A stretch of 57,401 nt of DNA from Muribaculaceae bacterium (GTDB taxonomy: Bacteria; Bacteroidota; Bacteroidia; Bacteroidales; G3-4614): NCBI GenBank assembly GCA_017546805.1, contig JAFYRT010000024.1, forward strand, positions 1 to 57,401, given 5' to 3'. A program made the translations under genes and the position numbers. This document shows, piece by piece, positions 33,382-43,586 of this stretch. Numbering within the stretch: position 1 is the first letter of the stretch; each line of letters opens with the position of its first letter. The notes beneath the pieces were generated by a model, which saw nothing but the letters and a program-made list of their open reading frames with translations, made no database searches and was not told the DNA's origin.

Positions 33382-35478
33382 TTACCCAACAAGTCCGAAA
33401 TTTACTATGCGTTTAAAGAGCTTGTCAAGTCTTATTTTTAGAATATGGTGTTCTGGAAGAGATAGATCAGGGTCGTTGTCCAATATATTACCTGCGCAAT
33501 CTCTTGCAAGTTGAAGAATTTGAGAATCTCTTGTTATGTTGGCAATTTTAAGATTAAATGCAATACCGCTTTGTTGAGTACCTTCCATATCTCCGGGGCC
33601 TCTTAATTTAAGATCTGCTTCGGCAATCTCAAAACCATCGTTTGTTTTGCACATAATATCCAAACGTTTACGAGAATCACTGCTGAGTTTGTGCGATGTC
33701 TTAAGTATGCAATACGATTGTTCGGCTCCACGACCAACTCTGCCTCTTAATTGATGAAGTTGTGCAAGTCCAAACCTCTCTGCATTCTCAATAACCATAA
33801 CCGATGCATTAGGTACATCAACACCAACTTCAATAACAGTTGTAGCTACCATTATTTTTGCCTCGCCCGAAACAAATTTCTGCATCTCTTGTTCCTTCTC
33901 AGACGGTTTCATCTTTCCATGCACCATACAAACAGAGTATTCTTTAAACAAGCTCTTTATGTACTCGTAACCCTCTTCGAGATTCTTTAAGTCGCTCTTT
34001 TCGCTCTCTTTGATGAGTGGATATACAATATAAACTTGTCTGCCGGCCTCTATCTGTTTCCTGATTCCGTCATACATTTTGTCTGCTCCCGAATCAAATC
34101 GGAGTATGGTCGAAATGGGTTTTCTGCCTGGAGGTAGTTCATCTATAACAGATACATCCAAATCTCCGTATAGAGTCATGGCAAGAGTTCGGGGAATAGG
34201 GGTTGCCGTCATTACCAAAACATGAGGTGGTTGATTGTTTTTCTTCCATAGTTTCGACCTCTGAACAACTCCGAACCTATGTTGCTCGTCAATCACAACC
34301 AATCCCAGGTTTTTAAATATAACATTGTCCTCTATAAGGGCATGTGTCCCTATAATGAAATTAATAGAACCATCTTTCAATCCTCTGTCAATAATATCTC
34401 TCTCACTCTTTTTGGTGGAGCCTGTGAGAAGGGCTATGTTGATATCAAGTTTGGATAGAAGTCGTTTAATATTTTCGTAATGTTGCGTTGCCAAAATTTC
34501 GGTGGGAGCCATAATACATGCCTGAAAACCGTTGTCTGCGGCAATGAGCATACTCATAATCGCAACAAGAGTCTTTCCGCTGCCAACATCTCCTTGTAGC
34601 AATCTGTTCATCTGTTTTCCGCTACCAACATCGGCGCGAATCTCCCTTATAACTCTTTTTTGAGCCCCTGTAAGGTCAAATGGCAGGCACTCTTTATAGA
34701 ATCTATTTACATTGTCTGCAATACGGTTAAATTTAAATCCGTTCATATTGCGTTCTCTCAACTTCATATATCGCAATATATTTAGCTGAATGTAAAAAAG
34801 TTCTTCGAATTTTAGTCTGAACGATGCCTTTTGTAAATCTTCATTTGATTTAGGAAAGTGTATATTTCTTAAAGCATCATTAATGTTTACAAGGTTGCAT
34901 TGTTTTGTAACATCAGCAGATATCGTCTCATATATAGGAACTTTAAGACTGCTGAAAATATTCTCGACAAGTTTTGAAATAGCCTTTGAATTAATAAATT
35001 TCCTTTTCATTAACTCTGTTGTGCTGTAGTATCCTTGAAGAGAATGTTTACGTTCGGTGATAGATTCGGCTTTGTCTATTTCGGGGTGAGCTATGGATAT
35101 TTTAGAACCATATTGAACAGGTTTTCCAAAAACTGTATATTTAGTTCTTAAATGGTAGCGGTCTGTGATAAATTTTGCTCCTTGAAACCATACGAGTTCT
35201 ATTGTTCCTGTTCCGTCTGAAAACAGGGCACTTAATCGTTTTGCTCTACCTGTGCCTACCTCTTCGAAAGATATGATTTCTCCCTCTATTTGAATATATG
35301 GAAAGTTGCCGTCAATTTCGCTGATTTTAAATATTTTGCTACGGTCTACATATTTATACGGGAAATAGTACAACAAATCTTCGTATGTTGCAATCCCTGC
35401 CTCTTTTTTAAGGATTTCGGCTCTTTTCGAACCTACTCCGGCAAGAAATTTAATATCAATACGCGAAAATTCAGACAC
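33382..35478 (-). CDS. recG: ATP-dependent DNA helicase RecG
   Basis: A 698-residue RecG that remodels stalled replication forks and Holliday junctions. The N-terminal wedge/OB domain is followed by helicase motifs: QGDVGSGKT (I), DEQHRFGV (II), TATPIPRT (III) and QLRGRVGRG with the C-terminal TRG region. It overlaps ispD by 8 nt; the two are read from one transcript that also contains the WG-repeat gene at 36145. Confidence 0.97.
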   Translation of the reverse strand: MSEFSRIDIKFLAGVGSKRAEILKKEAGIATYEDLLYYFPYKYVDRSKIFKISEIDGNFPYIQIEGEIISFEEVGTGRAKRLSALFSDGTGTIELVWFQGAKFITDRYHLRTKYTVFGKPVQYGSKISIAHPEIDKAESITERKHSLQGYYSTTELMKRKFINSKAISKLVENIFSSLKVPIYETISADVTKQCNLVNINDALRNIHFPKSNEDLQKASFRLKFEELFYIQLNILRYMKLRERNMNGFKFNRIADNVNRFYKECLPFDLTGAQKRVIREIRADVGSGKQMNRLLQGDVGSGKTLVAIMSMLIAADNGFQACIMAPTEILATQHYENIKRLLSKLDINIALLTGSTKKSERDIIDRGLKDGSINFIIGTHALIEDNVIFKNLGLVVIDEQHRFGVVQRSKLWKKNNQPPHVLVMTATPIPRTLAMTLYGDLDVSVIDELPPGRKPISTILRFDSGADKMYDGIRKQIEAGRQVYIVYPLIKESEKSDLKNLEEGYEYIKSLFKEYSVCMVHGKMKPSEKEQEMQKFVSGEAKIMVATTVIEVGVDVPNASVMVIENAERFGLAQLHQLRGRVGRGAEQSYCILKTSHKLSSDSRKRLDIMCKTNDGFEIAEADLKLRGPGDMEGTQQSGIAFNLKIANITRDSQILQLARDCAGNILDNDPDLSLPEHHILKIRLDKLFKRIVNFGLVG

Positions 35479-36145
35479 GATTTTTTAGTAGCTCTGCAAT
35501 TATTAAATCTTTGGCAGAGGTTATTTTTATATTGGTATCTTCTCCCTCTACAATTTTAATTTCAACTCCGTATCTCTCCACAACAGAAGCATCATCTGTG
35601 AATACCTCTTCAAAAGGCATGTTGTAAGCCTCTTTAATGATATTTCCTTTGAATACCTGTGGCGTTTGTACTGCTCGGTACAATTCTCTGTCTACTGCAA
35701 CACTTTTATCTTTGTTGTCATTAAGTAATCTTAATGAGTCTGTAACTTTAACTGCAGGTATTACTGCCCCATAAGATGCTGCGTTAGTATATAGAGCATT
35801 GATGAGGTTTGCAGAAATCAGAGGTCTAACCCCATCGTGAACACCTACAATGGAGTTTTCATCAACTACGCTTAATCCGTTTTTTACGGATTCCCAACGC
35901 GAAGCACCCCCCCTAACCAATTTGTGAGGTGTGGTAAAGCTGTAGCTCTTGCATAAATCTTCCCAAAGATGGAAATGATTTTCAGGTATAACAACAACGA
36001 TATCAAAAGAATTGTCGCAGTTGTGGAATGCGTCAATTGTATGCATCAAAACAGGCTTGTTGTTCATTGGTAAGAACTGTTTTGGCATATCTCCTCCAAA
36101 ACGAATGCCTTTACCTCCTGCTACAATAACAACACTCTTCTTCAT
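35471..36145 (-). CDS. ispD: 2-C-methyl-D-erythritol 4-phosphate cytidylyltransferase
   Basis: A 224-residue IspD of the MEP isoprenoid pathway. The CTP-binding AGGKGIRFGGDMPKQF, VHDGVRPL and the C-terminal TDDASVVERYG are the family signatures. It overlaps recG downstream by 8 nt and touches the stop codon of the WG-repeat gene upstream (1-nt overlap), so translation is probably coupled. Confidence 0.97.
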   Translation of the reverse strand: MKKSVVIVAGGKGIRFGGDMPKQFLPMNNKPVLMHTIDAFHNCDNSFDIVVVIPENHFHLWEDLCKSYSFTTPHKLVRGGASRWESVKNGLSVVDENSIVGVHDGVRPLISANLINALYTNAASYGAVIPAVKVTDSLRLLNDNKDKSVAVDRELYRAVQTPQVFKGNIIKEAYNMPFEEVFTDDASVVERYGVEIKIVEGEDTNIKITSAKDLIIAELLKNRV

Positions 36146-38103
36146 TATTGTTTGTACAATTCTTTTTTAACCTCTTTGATACTGTTGTATTTGTTTTTGA
36201 CGATGACCTCTTGGTTGCGATTCATTGCACCCCATTTACCATCCTTTTTAAATATGATGTAGCCGTCATTAAAACTCATTATTTCGAATACGTCAATCGT
36301 TACAGTATCGTCTCCTGTATAAGAGCTGACAATGTTTACGTCAATAATTTTGTCTTCAAAACTATATAGGTTCTGGTATTCTGCAGGAATTACTTCATTC
36401 CCCTCTTCATCGATGTAACCATATCTGTTTGCGTATTTTATTTTTGCCAAACCATCACAAAAATCAGAAACTTCGCTATATTTAAAACCTATTTTTGTCT
36501 CACCGTTATTATCGATATATCCCCATTTGCCTAATGATTTAGCAATGGCCAAATTGTTGACGAAATTTCCGATGGTGTCGAATTTAGCAGGAGCAATATC
36601 CATTCCAAGACTATCAATATATCCCCATTTTGTGCTTAGTTTAACAGGAGTTCTCAATTCGCTGTCGGGTTTGCCAACAGCTACATACATGCAAGGAACA
36701 ACTTCTTCTCCTTTTATGTTTGAGTATCCCCACATTCCCATGCTGTTAACTTTTACTAAACCGTTTTCAATATCTTCGGTATCTTCATATTGACAAGCAA
36801 TAATCTCTTTTCCTGTTTTGTCTATAAAACCGAATTTTTCATCAATGCTGACTCTTGCGTAATCACCTTTAAATGGTTCTATTACTTGGTATTTTGGAGA
36901 AACAATCTCTGTCCCATCCATCGAAACAATTCCCCAATTAGCACCTATTTTAACCTTGGCAAAATTGTTCTCGTCAAATTCAGATATTACAGAATATTTT
37001 ATAGGTATAATCTCTTTTCCTGTCTTGTCAATATATCCCCATTTGCCATTCTTTTTTACTTTGGCTATTCCGTTCTCAAAGTCTGATGCCTCTTGGAAAT
37101 CGAAATAAGTGACATTTTCACAGTTAATGTTGATATACCCCCATGACCATCCATGTTTTACTCTTGCAATACCTTCGCTGAAGGGCATGGCAAAATCATA
37201 ACGTACTTCAATAATCTTATTGCCTTTATTGTCTAAATATCCATATTTGGCATTCTCGCAGTAAGCAACTCTTTCCTCAGAATATTCTCCCAATTGTTCA
37301 AAGGGGTTATCAATTATCTTTTTACCGTTTTTGTCAATAATATACCAATATGTATTCTCATGAACTGTGGCAATACCATTAGAAAAAGAGTTTGCATTAT
37401 CATATTTTATCTTAATAACCTCGTCTCCCAAATTATTGATATAGCCATATTTCCCACCTGTGATGCGACCTCTCTTATTTAGAGCTCCGCCTATATTGAC
37501 GATTGCCATTCCATCGCAGAAGTCATATGCGTCATCATATTTGATTTCTGTTATTTTGTCTCCGTTTAGATTGACATATCCATACTTGCCATTTTGCTTT
37601 ACTTTTAATATGCCCTTTTCTGATGTATTGGTTAGTTCGTCATATATTGGAGCAATAACTTCATTGCCAAATTTATCAATAAGTCCAAATTTACCACCAT
37701 TAAGTTTGTATATCTGTCTCATTGTTGGATCATAAATGTATGCCATACAGTTTTCGTTATCATACACCCATATTTTGTCGAAGTTCTTCTCTTTCTCCGC
37801 ATTGCTAACGCCTTTAGGGGTTGGTGTTTTTATCCATTTTGCCCCCATATTCACGATGGCATAACCATTGTTAAAATCCCAAATGGCATCATACGCAGGA
37901 ACAACAATCTCCTTACCATTGGTATCACATACTCCCCATTTCAAGTCGTTCCAAACTTTATAACATCCATTTCCGTCACTATTGAATTGTGAAAATCCAT
38001 ACTTTGCATTAATGGAATTTTCTACAGTCGAAGCTTTGGCTGTTGTACAAAGTATAGCCAAAATCAATACTGTTAGAACCTTTTTAAAATTAGAGATATT
38101 CAT
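36145..38103 (-). CDS. Exported WG-repeat protein
   Basis: A 652-residue protein with a signal peptide (MNISNFKKVLTVLILAILCTTAKA) and about a dozen WG repeats (GKWGYIDKTGKEIIPIKY-like units of roughly 45-50 residues). Such repeats form beta-rich platforms with no established biochemical activity. It is the first gene of a unit with ispD and recG, which have no evident functional link to it. A -7 box TATATTTG lies at 38135-38142. Confidence 0.9.
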   Translation of the reverse strand: MNISNFKKVLTVLILAILCTTAKASTVENSINAKYGFSQFNSDGNGCYKVWNDLKWGVCDTNGKEIVVPAYDAIWDFNNGYAIVNMGAKWIKTPTPKGVSNAEKEKNFDKIWVYDNENCMAYIYDPTMRQIYKLNGGKFGLIDKFGNEVIAPIYDELTNTSEKGILKVKQNGKYGYVNLNGDKITEIKYDDAYDFCDGMAIVNIGGALNKRGRITGGKYGYINNLGDEVIKIKYDNANSFSNGIATVHENTYWYIIDKNGKKIIDNPFEQLGEYSEERVAYCENAKYGYLDNKGNKIIEVRYDFAMPFSEGIARVKHGWSWGYININCENVTYFDFQEASDFENGIAKVKKNGKWGYIDKTGKEIIPIKYSVISEFDENNFAKVKIGANWGIVSMDGTEIVSPKYQVIEPFKGDYARVSIDEKFGFIDKTGKEIIACQYEDTEDIENGLVKVNSMGMWGYSNIKGEEVVPCMYVAVGKPDSELRTPVKLSTKWGYIDSLGMDIAPAKFDTIGNFVNNLAIAKSLGKWGYIDNNGETKIGFKYSEVSDFCDGLAKIKYANRYGYIDEEGNEVIPAEYQNLYSFEDKIIDVNIVSSYTGDDTVTIDVFEIMSFNDGYIIFKKDGKWGAMNRNQEVIVKNKYNSIKEVKKELYKQ

Positions 38104-38134
38104 TGCGTATATTTATTGGTTATTATTCTAATTG

Positions 38135-38142
38135 CAAATATA
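38135..38142 (-). promoter_or_regulatory. -7 promoter element of the WG-ispD-recG unit
   Basis: On the minus strand TATATTTG is 31 bases upstream of the ATG and matches TANNTTTG. Confidence 0.6.
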
Positions 38143-38174
38143 AATATTTAATGTAAATCTTTTATATCAGACGA

Positions 38175-41100
38175 TTATTTGATATATATTTTTTTAGTTT
38201 TAACGCCATTGTTGTCAATTACTCTAATAATGTAGATGCCCTCTTTGAAATTGTTTACGTTAATGTTTGCAGAGTTTTCGTTACATATATGGTTAAATAG
38301 AGCTTTACCTGAAATATCAAAGAATTCTATACGAGCATTGCCTTCAATTCCATTAATATGAAGTTCTCCGCCACTTATATATACCGATGTCATCTTCTCG
38401 TCGCTTTTGTTATTCTCAACACCAGAAGGAACATTTGCCATCATCTCAAAAGGACAATCCCAGCTATAATATGGGGTGAATTTTTGAGTTACATTGGCAT
38501 TAAACTCAATAGTGGTGGCAGCAGGAACATCGCCAACCATAACCTTAAAAGATTTTGTAGACTCTTCGCCTGCATACAAAGCATTTAGATTTATGTTATT
38601 GGTAAGGATGGTAACGTTAGAGTTTAAGCAAGAAAGAGTTATTGTGCTTCTTGAGTCTTGTTCGTACTTGCCGTCATTTATAAAGGTAATCAGTAACTCA
38701 TTTTCTCCCAATTCCAGAACCTCAGGAGATATTGATTTAATTGCTATATTGTGGTCGGCTTTGTTTGTCTTGGCAGATACACTCTCAGACAATGCCGATT
38801 CTGCTCCATTGTAAACAGAAGATACGGCGTAGAAATACTCTTTGTTGGGTTTAAGGTTTGAATCTTTATATTGAGTGCTACCTTTTACATTCACCAAAAA
38901 CTTACCGTCGCGATATAGATTGTAGCTTTGAGCATTGGTAACGGCATTCCATGAGATATTAATGCTCTTCTCGTCAATGGTTGTAGCTTTTAAGTTTGTA
39001 GGGGCTTGAATAGGTGCAGATTTGGCTTTGATTGAGAAATAACTGTAGTTGTCATATCTTACATTGTCCGATATGTCTGTTACATTTTCAAACATAGCAT
39101 CGTCAACATACAAAACATAAAGGTCATATCCATTGGTTAAAGCACTCCACTCTTCCGGAGTGAAGAAGTGGCGAATTGCAACATAAATTTCTTTACCTTC
39201 ATATTCGCTTAAGTCAACACTGTATTTAACCCAATCAGCATCTTCTGCAGAAGTTATAGTCCAATCTTTTATTGTGGTGAAGCTCTCTGCCGAGTTATTG
39301 CTTGTCTCCGATATTGCCACTCCGAAATGTTGTCCGTAATAAAATCCTGAGTGCGATTTAGCCCAGAAACTGAATTTGCTCTCACCGGTAGCTTTAACTT
39401 TGGGAGATACAAAATAGTTGTCGATAGGAACTTCGTATTCAATTAATGAGGCCAGGCAATATGTCTCGCTCATCATGCAACCTTTGCCTGAGTGTAACGA
39501 ACCAATATTGTCCACCTTGTGTGTTGCATATAGAGATGAGTGCCACCATGGATGGTTTCTTCCGTCATTGCTGGCATCAAAAGTTGTCCATCCGTCAAAA
39601 CCGTCTTCGTAGTATCCGAATCTGTCTTTACCTATTTCAAATTCGTACATGTAGTTGCTTACATCATTGAAGTTGTTAGGTGTTACGTATAAATCAAAAT
39701 TTATAAGAGAGTTGTTTGGAATAGATTCGTCAATATTTATGGTAAAATTAACACTCTCTTTATCTCCAACATTCAGCGGATTTAACTCTCCGTCTCCTTT
39801 TATAATAGAGACATAAGATGAAGATGCAGATAGTGTCACATCCGATTTAAAAGTTGTGGCAGCAGTTCCTACGTTAATCATCTCTACATCAAAAGAGATG
39901 GTGTTGCCGGCTTCAACAGACTCTACTGATTTTGAATTGAAAACTATTAGGGCTGAAGATTCAATTTCTATTGAAAATTCGTCGTTCCATTCAAGCTCTC
40001 CATCTTTTGTGGTAAGTCTGAAGTATGCAGTATGTCCGTTTGGAGTATTTTCGTTTATAGCTATAGGGAACAAAATCTCCTTCTCGTCACCATTGTTTAA
40101 TGATGTTAGATAAGATATGTTGTTTGTTATTGTAATATATGGGTCGTTTGTTGAAAGAACAACCGTTGTAGCATTGGAATTATTTCCTTTGCCATAATTT
40201 TTCATAATGGCAGAGATATTCAAATTGTTGATTGCTGTTTTTGAGGGTGAGAATTCTGAAAGTTTTATAAATGGTTTTTCCTCTCCCGCTTCAACTCCAT
40301 TTATTGCGTTTAATGCGTCGATACGACCGGAACCTGTTGTGTTGTTCTTTTTATCCGAAAGTTTGACTGCGGTTGTCTCAATAATCTCGCAAATTTCGGC
40401 AGGGGTAAGAAGGGGATTCTTTTCCAACATAAGAGCCATGACTCCGGCAACGCAAGGTGTGGCTTGAGATGTGCCTGAATTGAATTTGTATTTATCGTTA
40501 TTGTCATGCTTAAGAGAGTAAATCAAATCTCCGGGAGCAACAATGTCAGGGCGGATAAGACCAATATTATTATCGTCAAAAAGATAATCGTTCCATTCAG
40601 AACCTTGCCATGTTGAAGGACCTTGAGATGAGAAAGATGCATACTCGTCGTTACTGTTTACGGCACCAACACAAACCACACTCGATAATCCTCCGCTGTT
40701 AATTTGTTGATCAGGGTGAAGATATGGAGGAGGACAGCTTGCAGGAATATCAACATTGTTTGGTGCGCCATAGCTGTTTCCATCGTTTCCTGCAGCGGCA
40801 CAAACAATAATACCGGCCTCCAAAACATTCTCAAACGTTTTACGTAGAGCAGCTTTTGCTGCATCGCCAATTTGATTGTTTTTAAATCCTAAAGACATGC
40901 TTAAAATGTCTGCTCCGTTTTCAACTGCAAACTCTACTCCGCTTATCATCTGTTCAGGAGTACCTCCTCCTGTTCTGTTTACAATCTTTACGGTCATCAG
41001 TGATGCGTCAGGAGCAATACCTGTAGTGTTTCCCGAAGTTCCATCGCCGCAAACAATACCGGCACAGTGAGTACCATGCCCGTAATCGTCTTTTATATTG

Positions 41101-41795
41101 CTGTTGCCATTTGCATCTTTGGTGGCAAAGTTCCAGCCATATATGATATCATCTTCTTCTCCGTCTCCATCGGTGTCTGCGTAACCAATCCAAAGATGAT
41201 CGCTTAGGTCGTAGTGTTCAAAATTTGTTCCTGAGTCTAAAACTGCAACAACAACATTCTTGCCTGTATATCCTATATTCCATACATCATCTGCATTTAC
41301 TTGAAGAACATGAGGCGTTGCATTTGTGTTATTTGAATATTGCTCAATTGAAGATTCGTTGCTGTCGCAAATCATCTGAACCTCTTGATTTAAGCCTATA
41401 ATTTCAATATTCTCAAATTGAGCCAATTTCTCAATTACCTCTTTTGTAGCCTCGCAACAAATCGAATTTGCTATCCAATGGCTTTTTATGTTGATAACGT
41501 AATTTTTACTCTCTTCTGCTTTAAGGAAGTCAATAATATCTGCCTGAGTTTTGTTGGAATAAGATTTAAGTTCCTTGATAATAAGCCCTTTCCTTATTTC
41601 AGAGTCTTTTATCAAAAAAGTTTTAGACTTTAGCAGATTTGAACTTATTTGATGTTTTGAAATGATATTAATACTTATCATTTTATCACCTTTACTATTC
41701 AACAATTGTTGAAGTTCGGGTTCTATTTTTACTTGTGCTGAACAAATAAGGGTTGTTACAAGTAGAATTGCGATAATAAAAATGTTTTTTTTCAT
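38175..41795 (-). CDS. Subtilisin-like (S8) serine protease with T9SS sorting domain
   Basis: A 1206-residue secreted protease. Signal peptide MKKNIFIIAILLVTTLICSAQ (start at ATG 41795; the frame is open to 41870 but those codons cross the promoter). An inhibitor-like prodomain lies before the S8 domain, which has Asp in AVLDSGTNF, His in GHGTHCAGI and Ser in SGTSQATPC. Ig-like domains, a MAM-like segment, a fibronectin III domain (APTNLKATTIDEKSINISW) and a C-terminal T9SS sorting domain (EFFDISGKAL...GIYIIRVIDNNGVKTKKIYIK) follow. It is expected at the cell surface, degrading proteins. Confidence 0.95.
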   Translation of the reverse strand: MKKNIFIIAILLVTTLICSAQVKIEPELQQLLNSKGDKMISINIISKHQISSNLLKSKTFLIKDSEIRKGLIIKELKSYSNKTQADIIDFLKAEESKNYVINIKSHWIANSICCEATKEVIEKLAQFENIEIIGLNQEVQMICDSNESSIEQYSNNTNATPHVLQVNADDVWNIGYTGKNVVVAVLDSGTNFEHYDLSDHLWIGYADTDGDGEEDDIIYGWNFATKDANGNSNIKDDYGHGTHCAGIVCGDGTSGNTTGIAPDASLMTVKIVNRTGGGTPEQMISGVEFAVENGADILSMSLGFKNNQIGDAAKAALRKTFENVLEAGIIVCAAAGNDGNSYGAPNNVDIPASCPPPYLHPDQQINSGGLSSVVCVGAVNSNDEYASFSSQGPSTWQGSEWNDYLFDDNNIGLIRPDIVAPGDLIYSLKHDNNDKYKFNSGTSQATPCVAGVMALMLEKNPLLTPAEICEIIETTAVKLSDKKNNTTGSGRIDALNAINGVEAGEEKPFIKLSEFSPSKTAINNLNISAIMKNYGKGNNSNATTVVLSTNDPYITITNNISYLTSLNNGDEKEILFPIAINENTPNGHTAYFRLTTKDGELEWNDEFSIEIESSALIVFNSKSVESVEAGNTISFDVEMINVGTAATTFKSDVTLSASSSYVSIIKGDGELNPLNVGDKESVNFTINIDESIPNNSLINFDLYVTPNNFNDVSNYMYEFEIGKDRFGYYEDGFDGWTTFDASNDGRNHPWWHSSLYATHKVDNIGSLHSGKGCMMSETYCLASLIEYEVPIDNYFVSPKVKATGESKFSFWAKSHSGFYYGQHFGVAISETSNNSAESFTTIKDWTITSAEDADWVKYSVDLSEYEGKEIYVAIRHFFTPEEWSALTNGYDLYVLYVDDAMFENVTDISDNVRYDNYSYFSIKAKSAPIQAPTNLKATTIDEKSINISWNAVTNAQSYNLYRDGKFLVNVKGSTQYKDSNLKPNKEYFYAVSSVYNGAESALSESVSAKTNKADHNIAIKSISPEVLELGENELLITFINDGKYEQDSRSTITLSCLNSNVTILTNNINLNALYAGEESTKSFKVMVGDVPAATTIEFNANVTQKFTPYYSWDCPFEMMANVPSGVENNKSDEKMTSVYISGGELHINGIEGNARIEFFDISGKALFNHICNENSANINVNNFKEGIYIIRVIDNNGVKTKKIYIK

Positions 41796-41815
41796 GGCTT
41801 TATTTATATATAAAG

Positions 41816-41823
41816 CAAATTTA
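41816..41823 (-). promoter_or_regulatory. -7 promoter element of the S8 protease gene
   Basis: TAAATTTG on the minus strand, 21 bases upstream of the ATG at 41795, is a perfect -7 box. Confidence 0.6.
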
Positions 41824-41922
41824 CTCAAAAAAAACGAAATAGCAACTTTAAGAAAAATATAAATTAACATACAGAAACAAATATTTCTGTTTTCTATGGA
41901 AGTTATGATGAAATATTATAAT

Positions 41923-41930
41923 TATTTTTG
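41923..41930 (+). promoter_or_regulatory. -7 promoter element of the lipoprotein gene at 41991
   Basis: TATTTTTG matches TANNTTTG, 61 bases before the ATG. It diverges from the protease promoter. Confidence 0.5.
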
Positions 41931-41990
41931 TGCGACAAACAAATTTAATGATATCTGTGTTTTTAATATGCGATTAAATACAAATTAATT

Positions 41991-42620
41991 ATGAAAAGAT
42001 TAGCAACTCTATTAATGACGGTCGTATTACTCTCTTTGACAGTGTCGTGTCAGAAAGATCCCGACTTCGACGAACTCTCTTCTGAGTTTATTACCTATAC
42101 CAATTATGACAAATCTGTAGATTTTTCAAAGTATTCGACTTTCTATATCTCGGATGCCATAAAGGTTTTGTCTGATAAAAAAGAGGATTGGAGTGACGAT
42201 AATGCTCAATCAATAATAAAGACTTTTGCAGATAATATGAAGGATAGGGGATATGTACAGTTGGATGAGAGCGAGAAGTCTATGGCAGATATAGGAATAC
42301 AATTAAGTTATGTTGAAAACAGTTACTATTTCACCGATTACTATTCGCCCTATTATTGGTATGATTGGTGGTGGGGTTCTATATTTTGGAATGGCTGGTT
42401 CCCTATATATCCATACCCATCATATTCTGTAACATATCGTTATGATGTAGGCTCTTTGTTGGGAGAGTTGATATTGATAGATAGGGCAACCGAAAAGCTT
42501 CAACAAGCATGGAGTATGTGTGTTGGAGGAACTATGAGTGGTTCGACCAGAACAGATGTTGCCAATGCAAAAAGGGGTGTAAATCAGGCGTTTGTTCAAT
42601 CGCCTTATATTAAAAAGTAG
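41991..42620 (+). CDS. DUF4136-type lipoprotein
   Basis: A 209-residue lipoprotein. The lipobox is LTVSC with Cys near residue 20. The sequence DFSKYSTFYISDA and the C-terminal GELILIDRATEKLQQAWSMCVGG match DUF4136, a periplasmic or outer-membrane domain of unknown role. An aromatic stretch (YYFTDYYSPYYWYDWWWGS) is striking. The next gene begins 26 nt after its stop codon and is probably cotranscribed. Confidence 0.85.
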   Translation: MKRLATLLMTVVLLSLTVSCQKDPDFDELSSEFITYTNYDKSVDFSKYSTFYISDAIKVLSDKKEDWSDDNAQSIIKTFADNMKDRGYVQLDESEKSMADIGIQLSYVENSYYFTDYYSPYYWYDWWWGSIFWNGWFPIYPYPSYSVTYRYDVGSLLGELILIDRATEKLQQAWSMCVGGTMSGSTRTDVANAKRGVNQAFVQSPYIKK

Positions 42621-42645
42621 TAATAACAGAAAAATCACGACTATT

Positions 42646-43275
42646 ATGAAAACCTTAAATAAATCCATAGTGTCGGCAATATTATTCTTGGTTGTAATAT
42701 TATTTCCGAACAAAGCAAATTCTCAAGTAACCGATAATGGTTATATAAATGTTGATTGGCAATTTAATATGCCTATAAAAACAGGTTTTGCCGATAAAGC
42801 TTCGGGTTGGGGAATGTCATTTGAAGGTGGTTATTATATAACCAAAAACATTGGATTGGGAATGTTTATGACATATAGCACCAATAATGACTATGTTGAG
42901 CGTCAAACGATGATGCTTACCGAAACGTCTGCTCTTACAACAGACCAGATGCATTCTATATTTCAATTGCCATTCGGAGTATCAGCACGTTATCGTTTTC
43001 TGCCCGATGCAATAGTAAAACCATATGTTGCACTTAAGTTGGGAACGGAATATTCAAAGCTCTCATCGTATTATAATTCATTCTCAAGTAGCGACAAGAA
43101 TTGGGGATTTTATATTTGTCCCGAAGTCGGAACAACAATATATTTTACATCAAGTCAGAAGGTAGGATTGCATATCGCTCTTTACTATAGTTATGCAACA
43201 AATAAATCAGATGTCTTGATTTACGATGTAAAAGGAATAAATAATTCGGGCTTTAGATTAGGACTTTCTTTCTAA
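42646..43275 (+). CDS. Outer membrane beta-barrel protein
   Basis: A 209-residue exported barrel protein. Signal peptide MKTLNKSIVSAILFLVVILFPNKANS; the strands alternate in the usual pattern (SFEGGYYITKNIGLGMFMTYST, FGVSARYRFLPDAIVKPYVALKLGTEYS) and the chain ends in LGLSF, a typical C-terminal aromatic. The frame is open from 42592, but ATG 42646 precedes the signal peptide. No ligand is known. Confidence 0.82.
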   Translation: MKTLNKSIVSAILFLVVILFPNKANSQVTDNGYINVDWQFNMPIKTGFADKASGWGMSFEGGYYITKNIGLGMFMTYSTNNDYVERQTMMLTETSALTTDQMHSIFQLPFGVSARYRFLPDAIVKPYVALKLGTEYSKLSSYYNSFSSSDKNWGFYICPEVGTTIYFTSSQKVGLHIALYYSYATNKSDVLIYDVKGINNSGFRLGLSF

Positions 43276-43301
43276 CGAAGTGTTTTATATAGAATAAAAT
43301 G

Positions 43302-43344
43302 TGCTATTCGCTCTGATAAAATGGGGAGGATAGCATATTTTTTA
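43302..43344 (+). terminator. Terminator after the barrel gene
   Basis: TGCTATTC (43302-43309) and GGATAGCA (43328-43335) form an 8-bp stem with one T-G pair, followed by TATTTTTTT. Confidence 0.75.
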
Positions 43345-43363
43345 AAAGTTTTTTAAGTATTTC

Positions 43364-43394
43364 TTGCATAAAAAGAAAATAATGATTACCTTTG
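43364..43394 (+). promoter_or_regulatory. Promoter of tRNA-Met
   Basis: TTG (43364-43366), a 20-base spacer and TACCTTTG (43387-43394). The same -7 box serves tRNA-Lys. Confidence 0.75.
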
Positions 43395-43410
43395 CAACCG
43401 CAAAAAGGAT

Positions 43411-43487
43411 GGCGGGATAGCTCAGTTGGTTAGAGCGTCGGATTCATAACCCGGAGGTCACGAGTTCAATTCTCGTTCCCGCTACCA
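43411..43487 (+). tRNA. tRNA-Met (anticodon CAT), CCA encoded
   Basis: Acceptor GGCGGGA pairs with TCCCGCT (one G-T), the anticodon loop is TTCATAA, the T-arm has GTTCAATTC, the discriminator is A and the CCA is encoded. The anticodon stem lacks the three G-C pairs of initiator tRNA, so an elongator is more likely; a CAT anticodon could also be modified to read AUA (Ile), which sequence alone cannot exclude. Confidence 0.93.
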
Positions 43488-43491
43488 AATA

Positions 43492-43520
43492 AAAAGGTTG
43501 CTCACAAGCAACCTTTTTTT
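43492..43520 (+). terminator. Terminator of tRNA-Met
   Basis: AAAGGTTGCT-CAC-AAGCAACCTTT with extra A/T pairs is followed by a T-run; only a few bases separate it from the tRNA. Confidence 0.9.
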
Positions 43521-43553
43521 GTTCCTATAATTACTTATCTAATAAAAAAACTC

Positions 43554-43561
43554 TATCTTTG
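43554..43561 (+). promoter_or_regulatory. -7 promoter element of the porin-family gene
   Basis: TATCTTTG lies 25 bases upstream of the ATG at 43587. Confidence 0.6.
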
Positions 43562-43586
43562 TGACAGAATCTAAAACGAAATAAAT